Assembly: GCF_017908595.1 (NCBI RefSeq)
Contig: NZ_JAGKTL010000001.1
Span: 310,001 to 374,000 of the forward strand
Length of the DNA: 64,000 nt
Direction of reading: 5' to 3'
From: Rhodothermus bifroesti
GTDB lineage: Bacteria > Bacteroidota > Rhodothermia > Rhodothermales > Rhodothermaceae
Position 1 is the stretch's first letter. Each line of letters starts with the position of its first letter. The position numbers and the translations under genes are program-made. The notes under the pieces are model-generated. The model saw nothing but the letters and a program-made list of their open reading frames with translations, was not told where the DNA came from and did not search any database. Shown piece by piece: positions 9,701 through 17,929 of this stretch.

Positions 9701-10552
9701 CTAGCGCCTTTTGACCAAACGACGACCCTGTACTTTGTTTTTCTCCGTAACCCTGGGAATACCGGACTGTTCAACCTCAACTGGATTCAGTTTCACGGCC
9801 CGGGCGTAACCCGTTCTGCTGTAACAAAGCAGGGGCTTAGAGCGCAGTATTTCACATCGCGCACGTTGAGTGGCCCAGCACGGGAGCGCCTTGATCCCCA
9901 GATCAGCTTTAACTGGGCCGCATACGGTCCTTTTCCAGACTTTCCGACAGACAGCTTCAGCGTTCGCTGGACGGGCTTTTTGGAGGTTGAACAAACCGAC
10001 ACCTATATCCTTATTGGTCAAAAAGACGATGGCTTACGCGTTTGGCTAAATGGGAATCTGGTCATTAACCGCTGGCAAGAGGGTCCCCAAGAAGTACGCT
10101 CGCAGCCCATTTTTCTGGAGGGTGGGCGGCGCTATCCGCTGACGGTCGAGTACTTTGAAGCTGCAGGACACGCCCGCGTGCGCCTCATGTGGCAAAGCGC
10201 CTCTATGCCGGCACAAACGATCCCTGAACGCCTCCTCTTTACAGACACTACAGGCACTACACAGCTCGAAAATGCTCCCTCCCCGACAGAAGAAGTAACG
10301 CTGCATTCGCCGTTTCCCAACCCATTTTCTGGCGCTGTTCAGCTTGGCTACACGCTGCCGCATGCGGCTGAAGTGCGTCTTTTTGTGTACGACCTTCTGG
10401 GCAGACGCGTGGCCGTGCTTCAAGAAGCATGGCAAGCAGCTGGGGTGCATCACCTGCAGTGGCGCCCCGAAGGTCAAGCCTCTGGTTTCTATATTGTTTG
10501 GTTAGAAGCTGCTGGCAAGGTCCGACGGCAGGCCGTGATGTATCTCCCTTGA
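6743..10552 (+). CDS. secreted multidomain ThuA + PQQ-type sugar dehydrogenase + PKD + CBM6 + PA14 + T9SS sorting domain
   Basis: A 1,269-residue secreted protein. From the N-terminus: signal peptide (about 1-18); ThuA-like domain (about 28-250, containing GIHAAADTEYDWP and AGGHTEA); glucose/sorbosone dehydrogenase beta-propeller (about 260-690, with LLGIALDPHF, GDNTNP, MGVRNPFRIAFDP and GNFGWPFC); PKD (about 690-775, YAWDFTDDGTID); an Ig-like region; a CBM6-like domain starting near VEAEHATEQVG (about 890-1020); PA14 (about 1030-1165, RAQYFTSRTLSG); and a T9SS type A sorting domain (about 1185-1269, FPNPFSG and YDLLGRRVAVL). It probably oxidises sugars at the surface while bound to polysaccharide. 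It is 16 bases after the SGNH gene and likely in the same operon. Confidence 0.88.
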   Translation: MKLLLLALLLTATPAATLQPDVLASPYPYDFRVLVFSRTLGFRHSSIPTGIQTLQELGQAHHFEVIATEDPAVFRDEVLQNFEVIVFLNTTGDVLDAAQQAAFERFIRSGKGFVGIHAAADTEYDWPFYSGLIGAYFASHPAVQTATVKVIDRTHPSTAMLPARWVRTDEWYNFRSNPYGKVHVLAVLDETSYSGGSMGSVHPIAWCQVYEGGRSWYTAGGHTEAAYQEPLFQAHLLEGIRWAAGQTPGNCGATVERNFAKIVLEDEVDNPMDLEVLPDGRLLFIERGGDVHLHDPTTGRTTLALHLNVFTGNEDGLLGIALDPHFLENNWVYLFYSPATGPARQQVSRFTFDGTLLDATSEVVLLEIPTQREQCCHAAGSMVFDPQGNLYIATGDNTNPFESDGYAPIDGRPGRAAWDARRTAGNPFDLRGKILRIRPQPDGSYTIPEGNLFNGQDGAPEVYVMGVRNPFRIAFDPVSAMLYWGDVGPDAWSDNPRRGPRGYDEWNRTSRAGNFGWPFCIADNQPYLAYDFATGSSGAPFDCAAPVNDSPHIPYGPLLLPPAQPAWIWYPYGPSTTFPEIPDGTGRTALAGPIYRRPAQPGHGALPPFYEGVVFLLEWSRSYLLTAHLDENGNLLAILPFLPSIPWKRPIAMKQGPDGALYVIEWGTSFWGGNQDAQLVKLIYQEGGRAPVVQIQATPTSGPLPLVVHFSSAGTYDPDAEGPLTYAWDFTDDGTIDATTPEATFTYTQAGTYVARLIVTDASGLSSNATVTLIAGNTLPEITIETPVDGGIFDWGQVIPFRVRVTDAEDGTTEDGTIACETILVQPFLGHDDHSHPLEQLSGCEGSFQTVTSHGTEGDNLYYLLQVTYTDRGSEQAGPLTGWAGVKLYPRRVEAEHATEQVGTVRASTSDPLGGRYDLGQIDHGDYIAFSPMNLTGISFVTFHAASASEGGRIEVRAQRLNGPLLGTAYIPPSGSWQTYTDVTIPLAPFDQTTTLYFVFLRNPGNTGLFNLNWIQFHGPGVTRSAVTKQGLRAQYFTSRTLSGPARERLDPQISFNWAAYGPFPDFPTDSFSVRWTGFLEVEQTDTYILIGQKDDGLRVWLNGNLVINRWQEGPQEVRSQPIFLEGGRRYPLTVEYFEAAGHARVRLMWQSASMPAQTIPERLLFTDTTGTTQLENAPSPTEEVTLHSPFPNPFSGAVQLGYTLPHAAEVRLFVYDLLGRRVAVLQEAWQAAGVHHLQWRPEGQASGFYIVWLEAAGKVRRQAVMYLP

Positions 10553-10635
10553 GCTTACTGGGGATTCGCTTTTCAACCTGGGATCGTTGTATTTTTAGCG
10601 TTCAGGTATTGGATAGGAAACCGCAACGCGCATTT

Positions 10636-11742
10636 ATGGAACGTCGTCGTTTTCTCAAAGACGCTGCCCTGGGTGCTATGGCTACGGCCATGCTCACCGG
10701 TTGCGGCAATCGGTCTGCTTCAGAAACAGGCGCTCCGGCTGTCCAAACGCAGCCGCGTTTGCGTTGGCGCCTAGCCTCAAGTTTCCCACGCGGACTAGAT
10801 ACCATCTTTGGTGCTGCCGAAGTGCTGGCTAAGCGTGTGCACGCGCTAACCGATGGCCGATTCGAGATTCGCGTGTACCCAGCCGGTGAGCTGGTGCCCG
10901 GCTTGCAGGTCTTTGATGCGGTTCAGAACGGGACTGTCCCTATGGGCCACACGGCCAGTTACTATTTTATTGGCAAGCATCCGGCGCTGGCCTTTGACTG
11001 TACGGTACCTTTTGGATTGACTGCGCGCCAGTACAATGCTTGGTTGCTCGAAGGGGGTGGGTTGGATTTACTACGCGAATTGTTTGCGGAATTTAACATC
11101 GTCAATTTGCCCGGGGGTAATACTGGTGCCCAGATGGGAGGTTGGTTTCGGCGAGAAATTCACAGCCTACGCGACCTGCGCGGGCTCAAAATGCGCATTC
11201 CCGGCATGGGAGGCCGTGTGATGAGTGAAATGGGCGTAGTTGTACAAGTGCTTGCCGGGGGCGAAATCTATCCAGCCCTTGAGCGCGGAGCCATCGATGC
11301 TGCCGAATGGTCTGGTCCCTACGACGACGAAAAATTAGGCTTTTATCAGATTGCTCCTTATTACTACTACCCCGGCTGGTGGGAGCCTGGCCCAGCGCTT
11401 ACGTTTTATGTCAACCGGCAAGCCTGGGAGCGCCTGCCTACCTTCTACCGCGAAGTGCTTTGGACAGCGGCCCTCGAAGCAAGCCAGGTTATGCTGGCGC
11501 GCTACGATGCCCGTAATCCAGCTGCACTGGAGCGGCTACTGCAGGCAGGTGCCCAGCTTCGGCGCTTTCCAGAAGACCTGCTTCGCGAAGCTGCCCGCAT
11601 CTCCGAAGCGTTCCTCGAGCAAGAGCGCGATCCGCTTTACCGCAAAATCTACGAGGCCTACCGCTCCTGGCGCGCGCAAAGTTATCGCTGGTTTGGCACT
11701 GCCGAGCTGGCTTATGCCCAGTTTGCCTTTCCCCAAGCTTAG
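10636..11742 (+). CDS. dctP: TRAP transporter substrate-binding lipoprotein (DctP family)
   Basis: A 368-residue solute-binding protein of a tripartite ATP-independent periplasmic transporter. The N-terminus [16 protein letters not shown] looks like a twin-arginine signal and is followed by a lipobox (LTGC), so the mature protein is probably lipid-anchored. DctP features include [10 protein letters not shown], a conserved Arg in [11 protein letters not shown] (organic-acid carboxylate binding) and [12 protein letters not shown]. The closely related TakP/DctP group binds organic acids. The gene is 83 bases after the sugar dehydrogenase and ends tail-to-tail with dctM, the two stops overlapping by 4 bases. 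An upstream in-frame start at 10429 would overlap the previous gene and is unlikely. Confidence 0.88.
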   Translation: MERRRFLKDAALGAMATAMLTGCGNRSASETGAPAVQTQPRLRWRLASSFPRGLDTIFGAAEVLAKRVHALTDGRFEIRVYPAGELVPGLQVFDAVQNGTVPMGHTASYYFIGKHPALAFDCTVPFGLTARQYNAWLLEGGGLDLLRELFAEFNIVNLPGGNTGAQMGGWFRREIHSLRDLRGLKMRIPGMGGRVMSEMGVVVQVLAGGEIYPALERGAIDAAEWSGPYDDEKLGFYQIAPYYYYPGWWEPGPALTFYVNRQAWERLPTFYREVLWTAALEASQVMLARYDARNPAALERLLQAGAQLRRFPEDLLREAARISEAFLEQERDPLYRKIYEAYRSWRAQSYRWFGTAELAYAQFAFPQA

Positions 11743-13061
11743 CGGACTAGCCAGCCAACCATGTCGGGGAATAAGATGACCAGCAAAAGCCCTATAAGCT
11801 GGAGCACAATAAAAGGCAATGCACCGCGATAAATTTGCGCTGTGGTGAGCTCTGGCGGTGCCACTCCCCGAAGGTAAAACAGTGCAAAACCAAATGGCGG
11901 TGTTAGAAACGAAGTTTGCAGGTTCATCCCCACCATAACCCCGAACCACACCAAATCGACCCCCAACTCGCGAGCAGCAGGCACCAAAAGTGGCAAAATG
12001 ATAAAGGCGATTTCAAAGAAATCAATAAAAAACCCAAGCACAAAGATAGCCAGATTCGCCACGACAAGAAATCCGATAACTCCCCCGGGCAAATTTGTCA
12101 GCAGCTCTTCGATCCAGATATCTCCATAAAGCCCATAAAAAACCAGCGAAAACGCCGTCGAGCCAATCAGCAGAAAAACTACCATTGTGGTTAGACGAGC
12201 AGTCTCGTCCATAGAAGCCCGCAGGGCCGCTAAGGTGAATCGCCGATTCAAGACAGCCAAAAGCAGGGCACCTACGGCTCCCAGGGCGCCGGCTTCGGTG
12301 GGCGTGGCAATACCGGCAAAAATGCTTCCGAGCACCAGTAGCATAAGCACCAGCGGCGGCAGCATAACCAGCACTACGCGACGGGCCAGGGTGCGCCCAG
12401 ACACGTTGCGCACCGCACGAGGAAGTGCTGGCGCAGCCTTAGGACGAAGAAGCGCTATAGCTGCAGCATACAGGGCATATAGCCCGGCCAACATGAGGCC
12501 AGGGATGATTGCACCAAAAAACAAATTCCCTACCGACACCCCCAGCTGGTCAGCCAGCACCACAAGCACCACACTGGGTGGGATAATTTGCCCTAGCGTG
12601 CCCGAAGCTGCAATAATTCCAGCAGCCAGTTCTTTGGAATAGCCGTACCGTAACATGATAGGCAGGGAGATCATCCCCATGGCCACGACCGAGGCTCCTA
12701 CCACACCGGTAGCTGCAGCCAGCAACGTGCCCACAAATACCACGGCCAGTGCCAGTCCACCCCGAAGCGGGCCAAAAAGCATCCCAATCGTCTGCAGCAG
12801 GTCTTCGGCCAAGCGGGAGCGCTCCAGTACCGTACCCATAAAAATGAAAAACGGAACTGCCAGCAGCACGTAGTTGGACATGATCCCAAAAGTGCGGTCA
12901 GGCAACGCTAGCAGCAAACTCCAGTCGAAATACCCCAATGCCACGCCCAGACCTGCAAACAACAGTGCCGTCCCTCCTAAGGCAAAAGCCACTGGATAGC
13001 CCGAAAAAATGAGCACCAGGGCTGTTACAAACATCAGCGGGGCTAGCCAATCGCCATTCAT
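11739..13061 (-). CDS. dctM: TRAP transporter large membrane subunit (DctM)
   Basis: A 440-residue membrane protein with about 12-13 hydrophobic helices, the large permease of a TRAP transporter, which couples Na+ flux to organic-acid uptake. Characteristic segments are visible: [35 protein letters not shown] and [15 protein letters not shown]. Its start ATG overlaps the TGA of dctQ by 4 bases, so the two are translationally coupled. Unusually, the matching binding protein dctP is on the opposite strand and converges on this gene. Confidence 0.9.
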   Translation of the reverse strand: MNGDWLAPLMFVTALVLIFSGYPVAFALGGTALLFAGLGVALGYFDWSLLLALPDRTFGIMSNYVLLAVPFFIFMGTVLERSRLAEDLLQTIGMLFGPLRGGLALAVVFVGTLLAAATGVVGASVVAMGMISLPIMLRYGYSKELAAGIIAASGTLGQIIPPSVVLVVLADQLGVSVGNLFFGAIIPGLMLAGLYALYAAAIALLRPKAAPALPRAVRNVSGRTLARRVVLVMLPPLVLMLLVLGSIFAGIATPTEAGALGAVGALLLAVLNRRFTLAALRASMDETARLTTMVVFLLIGSTAFSLVFYGLYGDIWIEELLTNLPGGVIGFLVVANLAIFVLGFFIDFFEIAFIILPLLVPAARELGVDLVWFGVMVGMNLQTSFLTPPFGFALFYLRGVAPPELTTAQIYRGALPFIVLQLIGLLLVILFPDMVGWLVR

Positions 13062-13612
13062 AGTTTGCCTAAGCCATCTTCATGTGTTTCTGGTTCGCTC
13101 TGGCGTAATCGTGCGATTTGATGAATCAAAAAGGAAAAGCCTTGCAGGGCCAGTAGCACAAACGCTATCGGTAGCATTGCTTTGAGCGGATAACGTGGCA
13201 ATCCTCCTGGATCAGGCGATACTTCACGCACGGCCCAGGAATTGGCCACCCAGCCCCATGATACCCAAAGCATCAAGGCGCAGAAAGGCAGCAGAAAAAG
13301 CACTGTGCCCAATAGGTTGATCCATGCCCGACCGCGCGATGAAAACCGACTGAAAAATACATCCACCCGAACGTGTGCATCCCGCTGCAGCGCATAGGCC
13401 GCCCCTAGCAAAAAAATCAGACTAAAAAGGTACCACTGCAGCTCTAAATAAAAGTTTGAGCTGAGCCCCAGCCCTGTATATCGATCTAGGTAACGGGCTA
13501 CGGCATTGTACGCGCCTAGAGCCACCATGAGCAGCACCAACCAATAGACCAGCTGACCAACAGCCGAGTTCAGCCGATCAATCGCGCGTGCAAGCTTTAA
13601 CCACGTCTCCAT
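13058..13612 (-). CDS. dctQ: TRAP transporter small membrane subunit (DctQ)
   Basis: A 184-residue protein with four hydrophobic helices. The segments [36 protein letters not shown] and [15 protein letters not shown] are the standard DctQ signature. The start [12 protein letters not shown] (13612) is chosen because the longer start at 13645 adds 11 residues not expected in this family. It pairs with dctM to form the membrane part of the TRAP system. Confidence 0.87.
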   Translation of the reverse strand: METWLKLARAIDRLNSAVGQLVYWLVLLMVALGAYNAVARYLDRYTGLGLSSNFYLELQWYLFSLIFLLGAAYALQRDAHVRVDVFFSRFSSRGRAWINLLGTVLFLLPFCALMLWVSWGWVANSWAVREVSPDPGGLPRYPLKAMLPIAFVLLALQGFSFLIHQIARLRQSEPETHEDGLGKL

Positions 13613-13654
13613 AGGTGCATCTTGAAGGGTTAAGCCCATCCACAAGCCGAATGT

Positions 13655-13684
13655 AAAAAGGCCCCTGCGCCAAATGCAGAGGCC
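13655..13684 (-). terminator. rho-independent terminator of the ferredoxin gene
   Basis: Read on the minus strand, GGCCTCTGC (13684-13676) pairs with GCAGGGGCC (13668-13660), nine pairs with one G-T wobble and a 7-base loop, followed by TTTTT (13659-13655). It lies 28 bases past the ferredoxin stop and before dctQ, separating the two transcripts. Confidence 0.75.
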
Positions 13685-13711
13685 CTCTTCCTTTGTTTCG
13701 AGAAGCTATGG

Positions 13712-14065
13712 CTATGCAGCCGGCGCTTCCCAGGTGAGGATATCCTTTTCTGATTTAGGCCGCGTGCGCCACGTCTCTGCATCCGGCAGGGGGCCTTTCT
13801 TTTCCGTGATGTTATACCCCATTGCCTTCCACTGCTCGGCCAGATATCGATTCCATTCAATGTAGTGTGCCCATTCCTCGGGCACTTCATCTTCTGGGTA
13901 AATGGCTTCTACCGGACAGGTCGGCACGCACGCGTTGCAATCGATGCATTCGTCTGGATGAATCGCCAGGAAATTCGGCCCTTCATAAAAACAGTCGACT
14001 GGGCATACTTCGACGCAGTCGGTGTACTTGCAGTTGATGCAAGGTTCGCAGACGACGTACGGCAT
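13712..14065 (-). CDS. fdxA: 7Fe-type bacterial ferredoxin (FdxA-like)
   Basis: A 117-residue electron carrier with two Fe-S clusters. From the start [17 protein letters not shown] the first cluster cysteines appear at about 9-25 ([15 protein letters not shown]), and the second cluster is [12 protein letters not shown]. This pattern and the conserved C-terminal extension ([10 protein letters not shown]) match the [3Fe-4S][4Fe-4S] FdxA group. ATG 14065 matches homologues; an upstream in-frame ATG at 14134 would add 23 residues. It has its own terminator downstream. Redox partner not identifiable here. Confidence 0.88.
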   Translation of the reverse strand: MPYVVCEPCINCKYTDCVEVCPVDCFYEGPNFLAIHPDECIDCNACVPTCPVEAIYPEDEVPEEWAHYIEWNRYLAEQWKAMGYNITEKKGPLPDAETWRTRPKSEKDILTWEAPAA

Positions 14066-14231
14066 AAGGTTTCGCGCAATAAATGAACGTAAGGATCCGG
14101 GCGAAATATACGGTGTAAACAGGAAACCTCCCAAGTTTTTTTAGGAGGAGGCCCCAACTTTTGATCCCGGTAACCTTTGCGGTGGTTGGCTTTTTTTGTT
14201 TATTTGTAACGACGATCTGTCCTTTACAGCC

Positions 14232-14651
14232 ATGAAAGAAACGCTTCGGACCATAGCGCTGATCGCGCATGATGGCAAAAAGGCCGACATGGTGGCCTTT
14301 GCCATGCAACACAAGGACCTTCTGGCCCGCTTTGAGTTGGTAGGGACCGGCACCACCGGCAAACTGCTAGAAGAAAAAGTTGGGCTCAAGGTGCGTCGAT
14401 TTCTTTCCGGGCCACTGGGCGGCGACGTGCAGATTGCCGCGCGTGTGGTGACCGGCGACATCGATGCGGTGTTCTTTTTTGTAGATCCCTTAGATAAACA
14501 TCCGCACGACCCTGATATCCAGACGCTCCTGCGCGCTTGCAATGTGCACAATGTGCCGCTGGCGACCAATCCAGCCACAGCCCATTACATCCTGACCAGT
14601 CAGGCACTGCAAAGCGTCGAAACAAGCCCTGCGGACGAGTCAGCGTCCTAA
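14232..14651 (+). CDS. mgsA: methylglyoxal synthase
   Basis: A 139-residue enzyme that converts dihydroxyacetone phosphate to methylglyoxal and phosphate. Family motifs are visible: [23 protein letters not shown] (phosphate binding), [12 protein letters not shown] (with the catalytic Asp) and [11 protein letters not shown] followed by ATNPATA. The start MKETLRT fits homologues; an in-frame ATG at 14196 would add 12 residues. The 3' end overlaps the convergent ruvB by 12 bases. Confidence 0.92.
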   Translation: MKETLRTIALIAHDGKKADMVAFAMQHKDLLARFELVGTGTTGKLLEEKVGLKVRRFLSGPLGGDVQIAARVVTGDIDAVFFFVDPLDKHPHDPDIQTLLRACNVHNVPLATNPATAHYILTSQALQSVETSPADESAS

Positions 14652-15677
14652 GTCGTCAAACAGCGTAGGCATGCGGGCTGGGGGTTCCAGGCCAAAGTGC
14701 TGATAGGCCCGAGCTGTAGCCACGCGTCCGCGTGGTGTACGCTCCAAAAAGCCTTCCTGGATCAGGTAAGGTTCATAGACCTCTTCCAGCGTACCTGGGT
14801 CTTCACCTACCGAAACCGCCAGGGTACCCAGCCCGGTAGGTCCACCGCCAAATTTCTCGATGAGCGTGCGCAGCAGCCGCACGTCCATTTCGTCCAAGCC
14901 AGCTTCATCCACTTCTAAGGCCTCAAGTGCCAAACGGGCTACCTCACGCGTGATGCGGCCGTCCCCTTTGACTTCAGCAAAGTCGCGCGTGCGTCGCAAA
15001 AGTCGGTTGGCAATGCGGGGTGTGCCCCGGCTCCGGCGGGCAATTTCAAAAGCTCCTTCTTCATCAATCGAAATCCCTAAAATGCGTGCCGAGCGCAAAA
15101 CGATTTGCAAGAGCTCTTCGGTTTGGTAGTAATCATAACGAAACTCAATGCCAAAACGCGCGCGCAGCGGTGCTGTCAAAAGCCCTTTACGCGTCGTTGC
15201 GCCAATAAGCGTAAAAGGTGGCAGTCGAAGCTTCACGCTGCGCGCATTCGGACCACTGTCGATCAATATATCGATCCGATAATCCTCCATCGCCGAGTAC
15301 AGGTACTCCTCCACCACAGGACTTAGGCGATGAATCTCATCAATAAACAGCACATCTCCTTCGTTGAGATTGGTCAATAGCCCCGCAATATCGGCGGGCT
15401 TTTCCAGTACAGGACCACTCGTGGTGCGCAAGCGCGCCCCCATTTCTTCAGCAATAATCCAGGCCAGGGTCGTCTTTCCTAAACCCGGAGGGCCCGAGAG
15501 TAGTACATGGTCCAGGACTTCACCTCGTTGCAGCGCAGCGGTGATGAACACCTGTAAGTTATCTTTAATTTTCTTTTGGCCGATAAATTCTGCTAGGCGA
15601 CGCGGCCGAAGCGCCTTTTCGTAATCCTCTTCGGCGCGCTGCGGCAACGGGTGCAGGAGTCCGCTTCGCTCAGGCAT
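14640..15677 (-). CDS. ruvB: Holliday junction branch-migration helicase RuvB
   Basis: A 345-residue AAA+ ATPase motor that drives branch migration with RuvA. It shows the start region [11 protein letters not shown], Walker [12 protein letters not shown], Walker B FIDEIHRL, sensor 1 [12 protein letters not shown] with the arginine-finger region PLRARFGI, sensor 2 [13 protein letters not shown], and the C-terminal winged helix ending in [16 protein letters not shown]. Length is normal. ruvA and ruvC are not in the window. Confidence 0.96.
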   Translation of the reverse strand: MPERSGLLHPLPQRAEEDYEKALRPRRLAEFIGQKKIKDNLQVFITAALQRGEVLDHVLLSGPPGLGKTTLAWIIAEEMGARLRTTSGPVLEKPADIAGLLTNLNEGDVLFIDEIHRLSPVVEEYLYSAMEDYRIDILIDSGPNARSVKLRLPPFTLIGATTRKGLLTAPLRARFGIEFRYDYYQTEELLQIVLRSARILGISIDEEGAFEIARRSRGTPRIANRLLRRTRDFAEVKGDGRITREVARLALEALEVDEAGLDEMDVRLLRTLIEKFGGGPTGLGTLAVSVGEDPGTLEEVYEPYLIQEGFLERTPRGRVATARAYQHFGLEPPARMPTLFDDLGR

Positions 15678-15768
15678 AGGGGTATAAGCGCTTTAGCCTA
15701 TGAAATTAAACCTTTGATGAACCCAATGCGTTGACAAAACGCACAGGGGATACTACGTTACAGGCATT

Positions 15769-16353
15769 ATGTTTGCTGTAGACCACATTCTCATCTCGGA
15801 TGGCCTGCTTCGGGCGCCGTTTGCCTGCCAGCTCCAGGCCTGCCGGGGAGCCTGTTGCGTGCAGGGCGAAGGCGGAGCCCCTCTGGAGCCGGGCGAGCGA
15901 CGCGTGTTGGAAAGTCTGCTGCCAGAGCTGTGGCAGGACCTTCGGCCTGAGGCGCAAGCTGTTATCACCCAACGGGGTCCCTGGCAAAAAGTAGGGACAG
16001 ATCGCTATGCAACCACTTGTGTGGACGATGGCGCCTGTGTGTTTGTGGTCTATGAAGATGCCATTGCCCGCTGCGCTATCCAACGGGCTTATAGCCAAGG
16101 CCGCATTGACTTCCCCAAGCCAATTTCCTGCCACCTGTATCCGCTTCGGGTGGAACGGCAAAAGGGGGTAGAAATTCTCCGTTATGAAGAAATTCCCCTA
16201 TGTGACCCTGCACGGCAACATGGTGCGCACTGCGGCATAGAGCTTATTGACTTTCTGGAAACACCACTCACGCGCTGCTATGGCGCATCGTGGTATGTCC
16301 GCTTCCGAGCCGCTTGGGCTGAACGCCGACAGACCTTAGGTTTGGTCCCGTAA
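15769..16353 (+). CDS. DUF3109 family cysteine-rich protein
   Basis: A 194-residue protein of the DUF3109 family (related to YkgJ-like zinc/iron-chelating proteins). Conserved cysteines appear in CQLQACRGACCVQGEGG near the N-terminus, ATTCVDDGACVF in the middle, and RCAIQ, SCHLYPLR and PLCDPARQH further on. The spacing suggests bound metal, perhaps an Fe-S cluster; the function is unknown. It is divergent from ruvB and 22 bases ahead of rpoN, so it may share a transcript with rpoN. Confidence 0.8.
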   Translation: MFAVDHILISDGLLRAPFACQLQACRGACCVQGEGGAPLEPGERRVLESLLPELWQDLRPEAQAVITQRGPWQKVGTDRYATTCVDDGACVFVVYEDAIARCAIQRAYSQGRIDFPKPISCHLYPLRVERQKGVEILRYEEIPLCDPARQHGAHCGIELIDFLETPLTRCYGASWYVRFRAAWAERRQTLGLVP

Positions 16354-16375
16354 CACAGCAGAGAGGAACCGTGCC

Positions 16376-17926
16376 ATGCTGAAGCTCAAGCAAGAACAAA
16401 AGCTGCAGCAAAAACTTTCGCCGCAGCAAATCCAGTACATCAAGCTGCTGCAGCTGCCTACGCTGGCGCTCGAGCAACGCATTAAGGCTGAACTGGAATC
16501 CAACCCGCTTTTAGAAGAAGGGCCGGAAGACGAAGAGGCACCCCTGGAGGAGGGTTTGGCTGAACCTGCTGAAGCTACAGCTGCCTCTGAGGTAAGCGGA
16601 GAAGCAACCCCTGCAGCGGAAACTTCCGGATCGACCGAAGCAACCACCTCAACCCCTGAAGAAGAGGTCGATTGGGAGGAACTCTTTAACAATGTCGACG
16701 ACCTCTACGGCTATAAAGCCCGCGTGGACCGTAGCGACGAAGAAGAGGAGCGGCGTGAGCTTCCCCTACCAGCACGCCCTTCCATGGCCGAATATCTGCG
16801 CGAACAACTGGTACTGCTGAAGCTCAACGAAACCGAACAGCTTATTGCTGAACAAATCATTGGGTCAATCGACGAGGACGGCTACCTGCACCGCTCGCTT
16901 GAATCTATTGTCGATGACCTTATCTTCAGCCATGGCGTTAGCGTGACCGAAGCCGACGTGGAGCGTGTGCTCAAACAAATCCAACGCCTCGACCCCGTCG
17001 GCATTGCCGCACGTGACCTGCGCGAGTGCCTAATCGTGCAACTCGAAGTGCTACCTGAAGACACCCCTGGCCGCAGCGTAGCCCTCCGTATGCTTCAGGA
17101 AGCGTTTAAGGACTTCACCATGAAGCACTTCGAGGCGCTTAAACGCAAACTCAAAGTTTCCGAAGCAGAATTAAAAGAGGCCTATCATCTGATCCAGCAC
17201 CTTAACCCTAAACCCGGAGAAGGCGACCTTAGTCCGCAGCAAAATTATATCATCCCCGACTTTACGGTAACCTACGAGGATGGAGCGTTCATCATCACGC
17301 TTAACAGCCGCAACGCACCTCAACTCCGCATTTCACGCCGCTACCGCCAGATGCTCGAACAGATGCTGGCAGAAAAAAAACGCGGCAAGCCGCACAGCAG
17401 CTTCGACGAAGAAACCCGCGCCTTCCTCAAAAACAAGCTGGAGTCGGCCCGCTGGTTTATCAACTCCATCAACCAGCGCCGCCAAACGATGTTTAAGGTG
17501 ATGAAAGCCATTGTGGAACTGCAAGAGGATTTCTTCAAGTACGGGGAAGGCCACCTCAAACCCATGATCCTCAAGGATGTGGCCGACCGCATCGGAATGG
17601 ACCTCTCAACAGTTAGCCGTGTGGTCAACGGGAAGTATGTGCAAACAGACTTTGGCGTCTACGAGCTCAAGTATTTCTTCTCTGAAGGATTGCCTACCGA
17701 AAGTGGCGAAGAAGTCTCTAACAAAGAGGTCAAAGCCCTCATCCAACGCATGATCGAGGAGGAAGACAAGCGGAACCCGCTCTCCGATCAGCGCATTGCT
17801 GAGCTCCTCGAGCAGCAAGGCTTTAAGATTGCCCGTCGCACCGTTACCAAGTATCGCGAGCAGCTGGGCATACCTGTAGCCCGCTTGCGGCGAGAGATCG
17901 TACTGGACGGCGAAGCGTCTTCTTAA
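16376..17926 (+). CDS. rpoN: RNA polymerase sigma-54 factor
   Basis: A 516-residue sigma-54, which recognises GG/GC (-24/-12) promoters and needs an activator ATPase to open them. The glutamine/leucine-rich region I is at 1-50 (QKLSPQQIQYIKLLQ and SNPLLEE). A long acidic region II (about 50-130) follows. The core-binding domain includes DEDGYLHRSL and LDPVGIAARDLRECL. The DNA-binding helix-turn-helix is near DVADRIGMDLSTVSRVVNGK, and the RpoN box ARRTVTKYRE is close to the C-terminus. A clear AGAGAGGAA ribosome site precedes the start. No enhancer-binding activator is encoded in the window. Confidence 0.96.
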   Translation: MLKLKQEQKLQQKLSPQQIQYIKLLQLPTLALEQRIKAELESNPLLEEGPEDEEAPLEEGLAEPAEATAASEVSGEATPAAETSGSTEATTSTPEEEVDWEELFNNVDDLYGYKARVDRSDEEEERRELPLPARPSMAEYLREQLVLLKLNETEQLIAEQIIGSIDEDGYLHRSLESIVDDLIFSHGVSVTEADVERVLKQIQRLDPVGIAARDLRECLIVQLEVLPEDTPGRSVALRMLQEAFKDFTMKHFEALKRKLKVSEAELKEAYHLIQHLNPKPGEGDLSPQQNYIIPDFTVTYEDGAFIITLNSRNAPQLRISRRYRQMLEQMLAEKKRGKPHSSFDEETRAFLKNKLESARWFINSINQRRQTMFKVMKAIVELQEDFFKYGEGHLKPMILKDVADRIGMDLSTVSRVVNGKYVQTDFGVYELKYFFSEGLPTESGEEVSNKEVKALIQRMIEEEDKRNPLSDQRIAELLEQQGFKIARRTVTKYREQLGIPVARLRREIVLDGEASS

Positions 17927-17929
17927 CGA

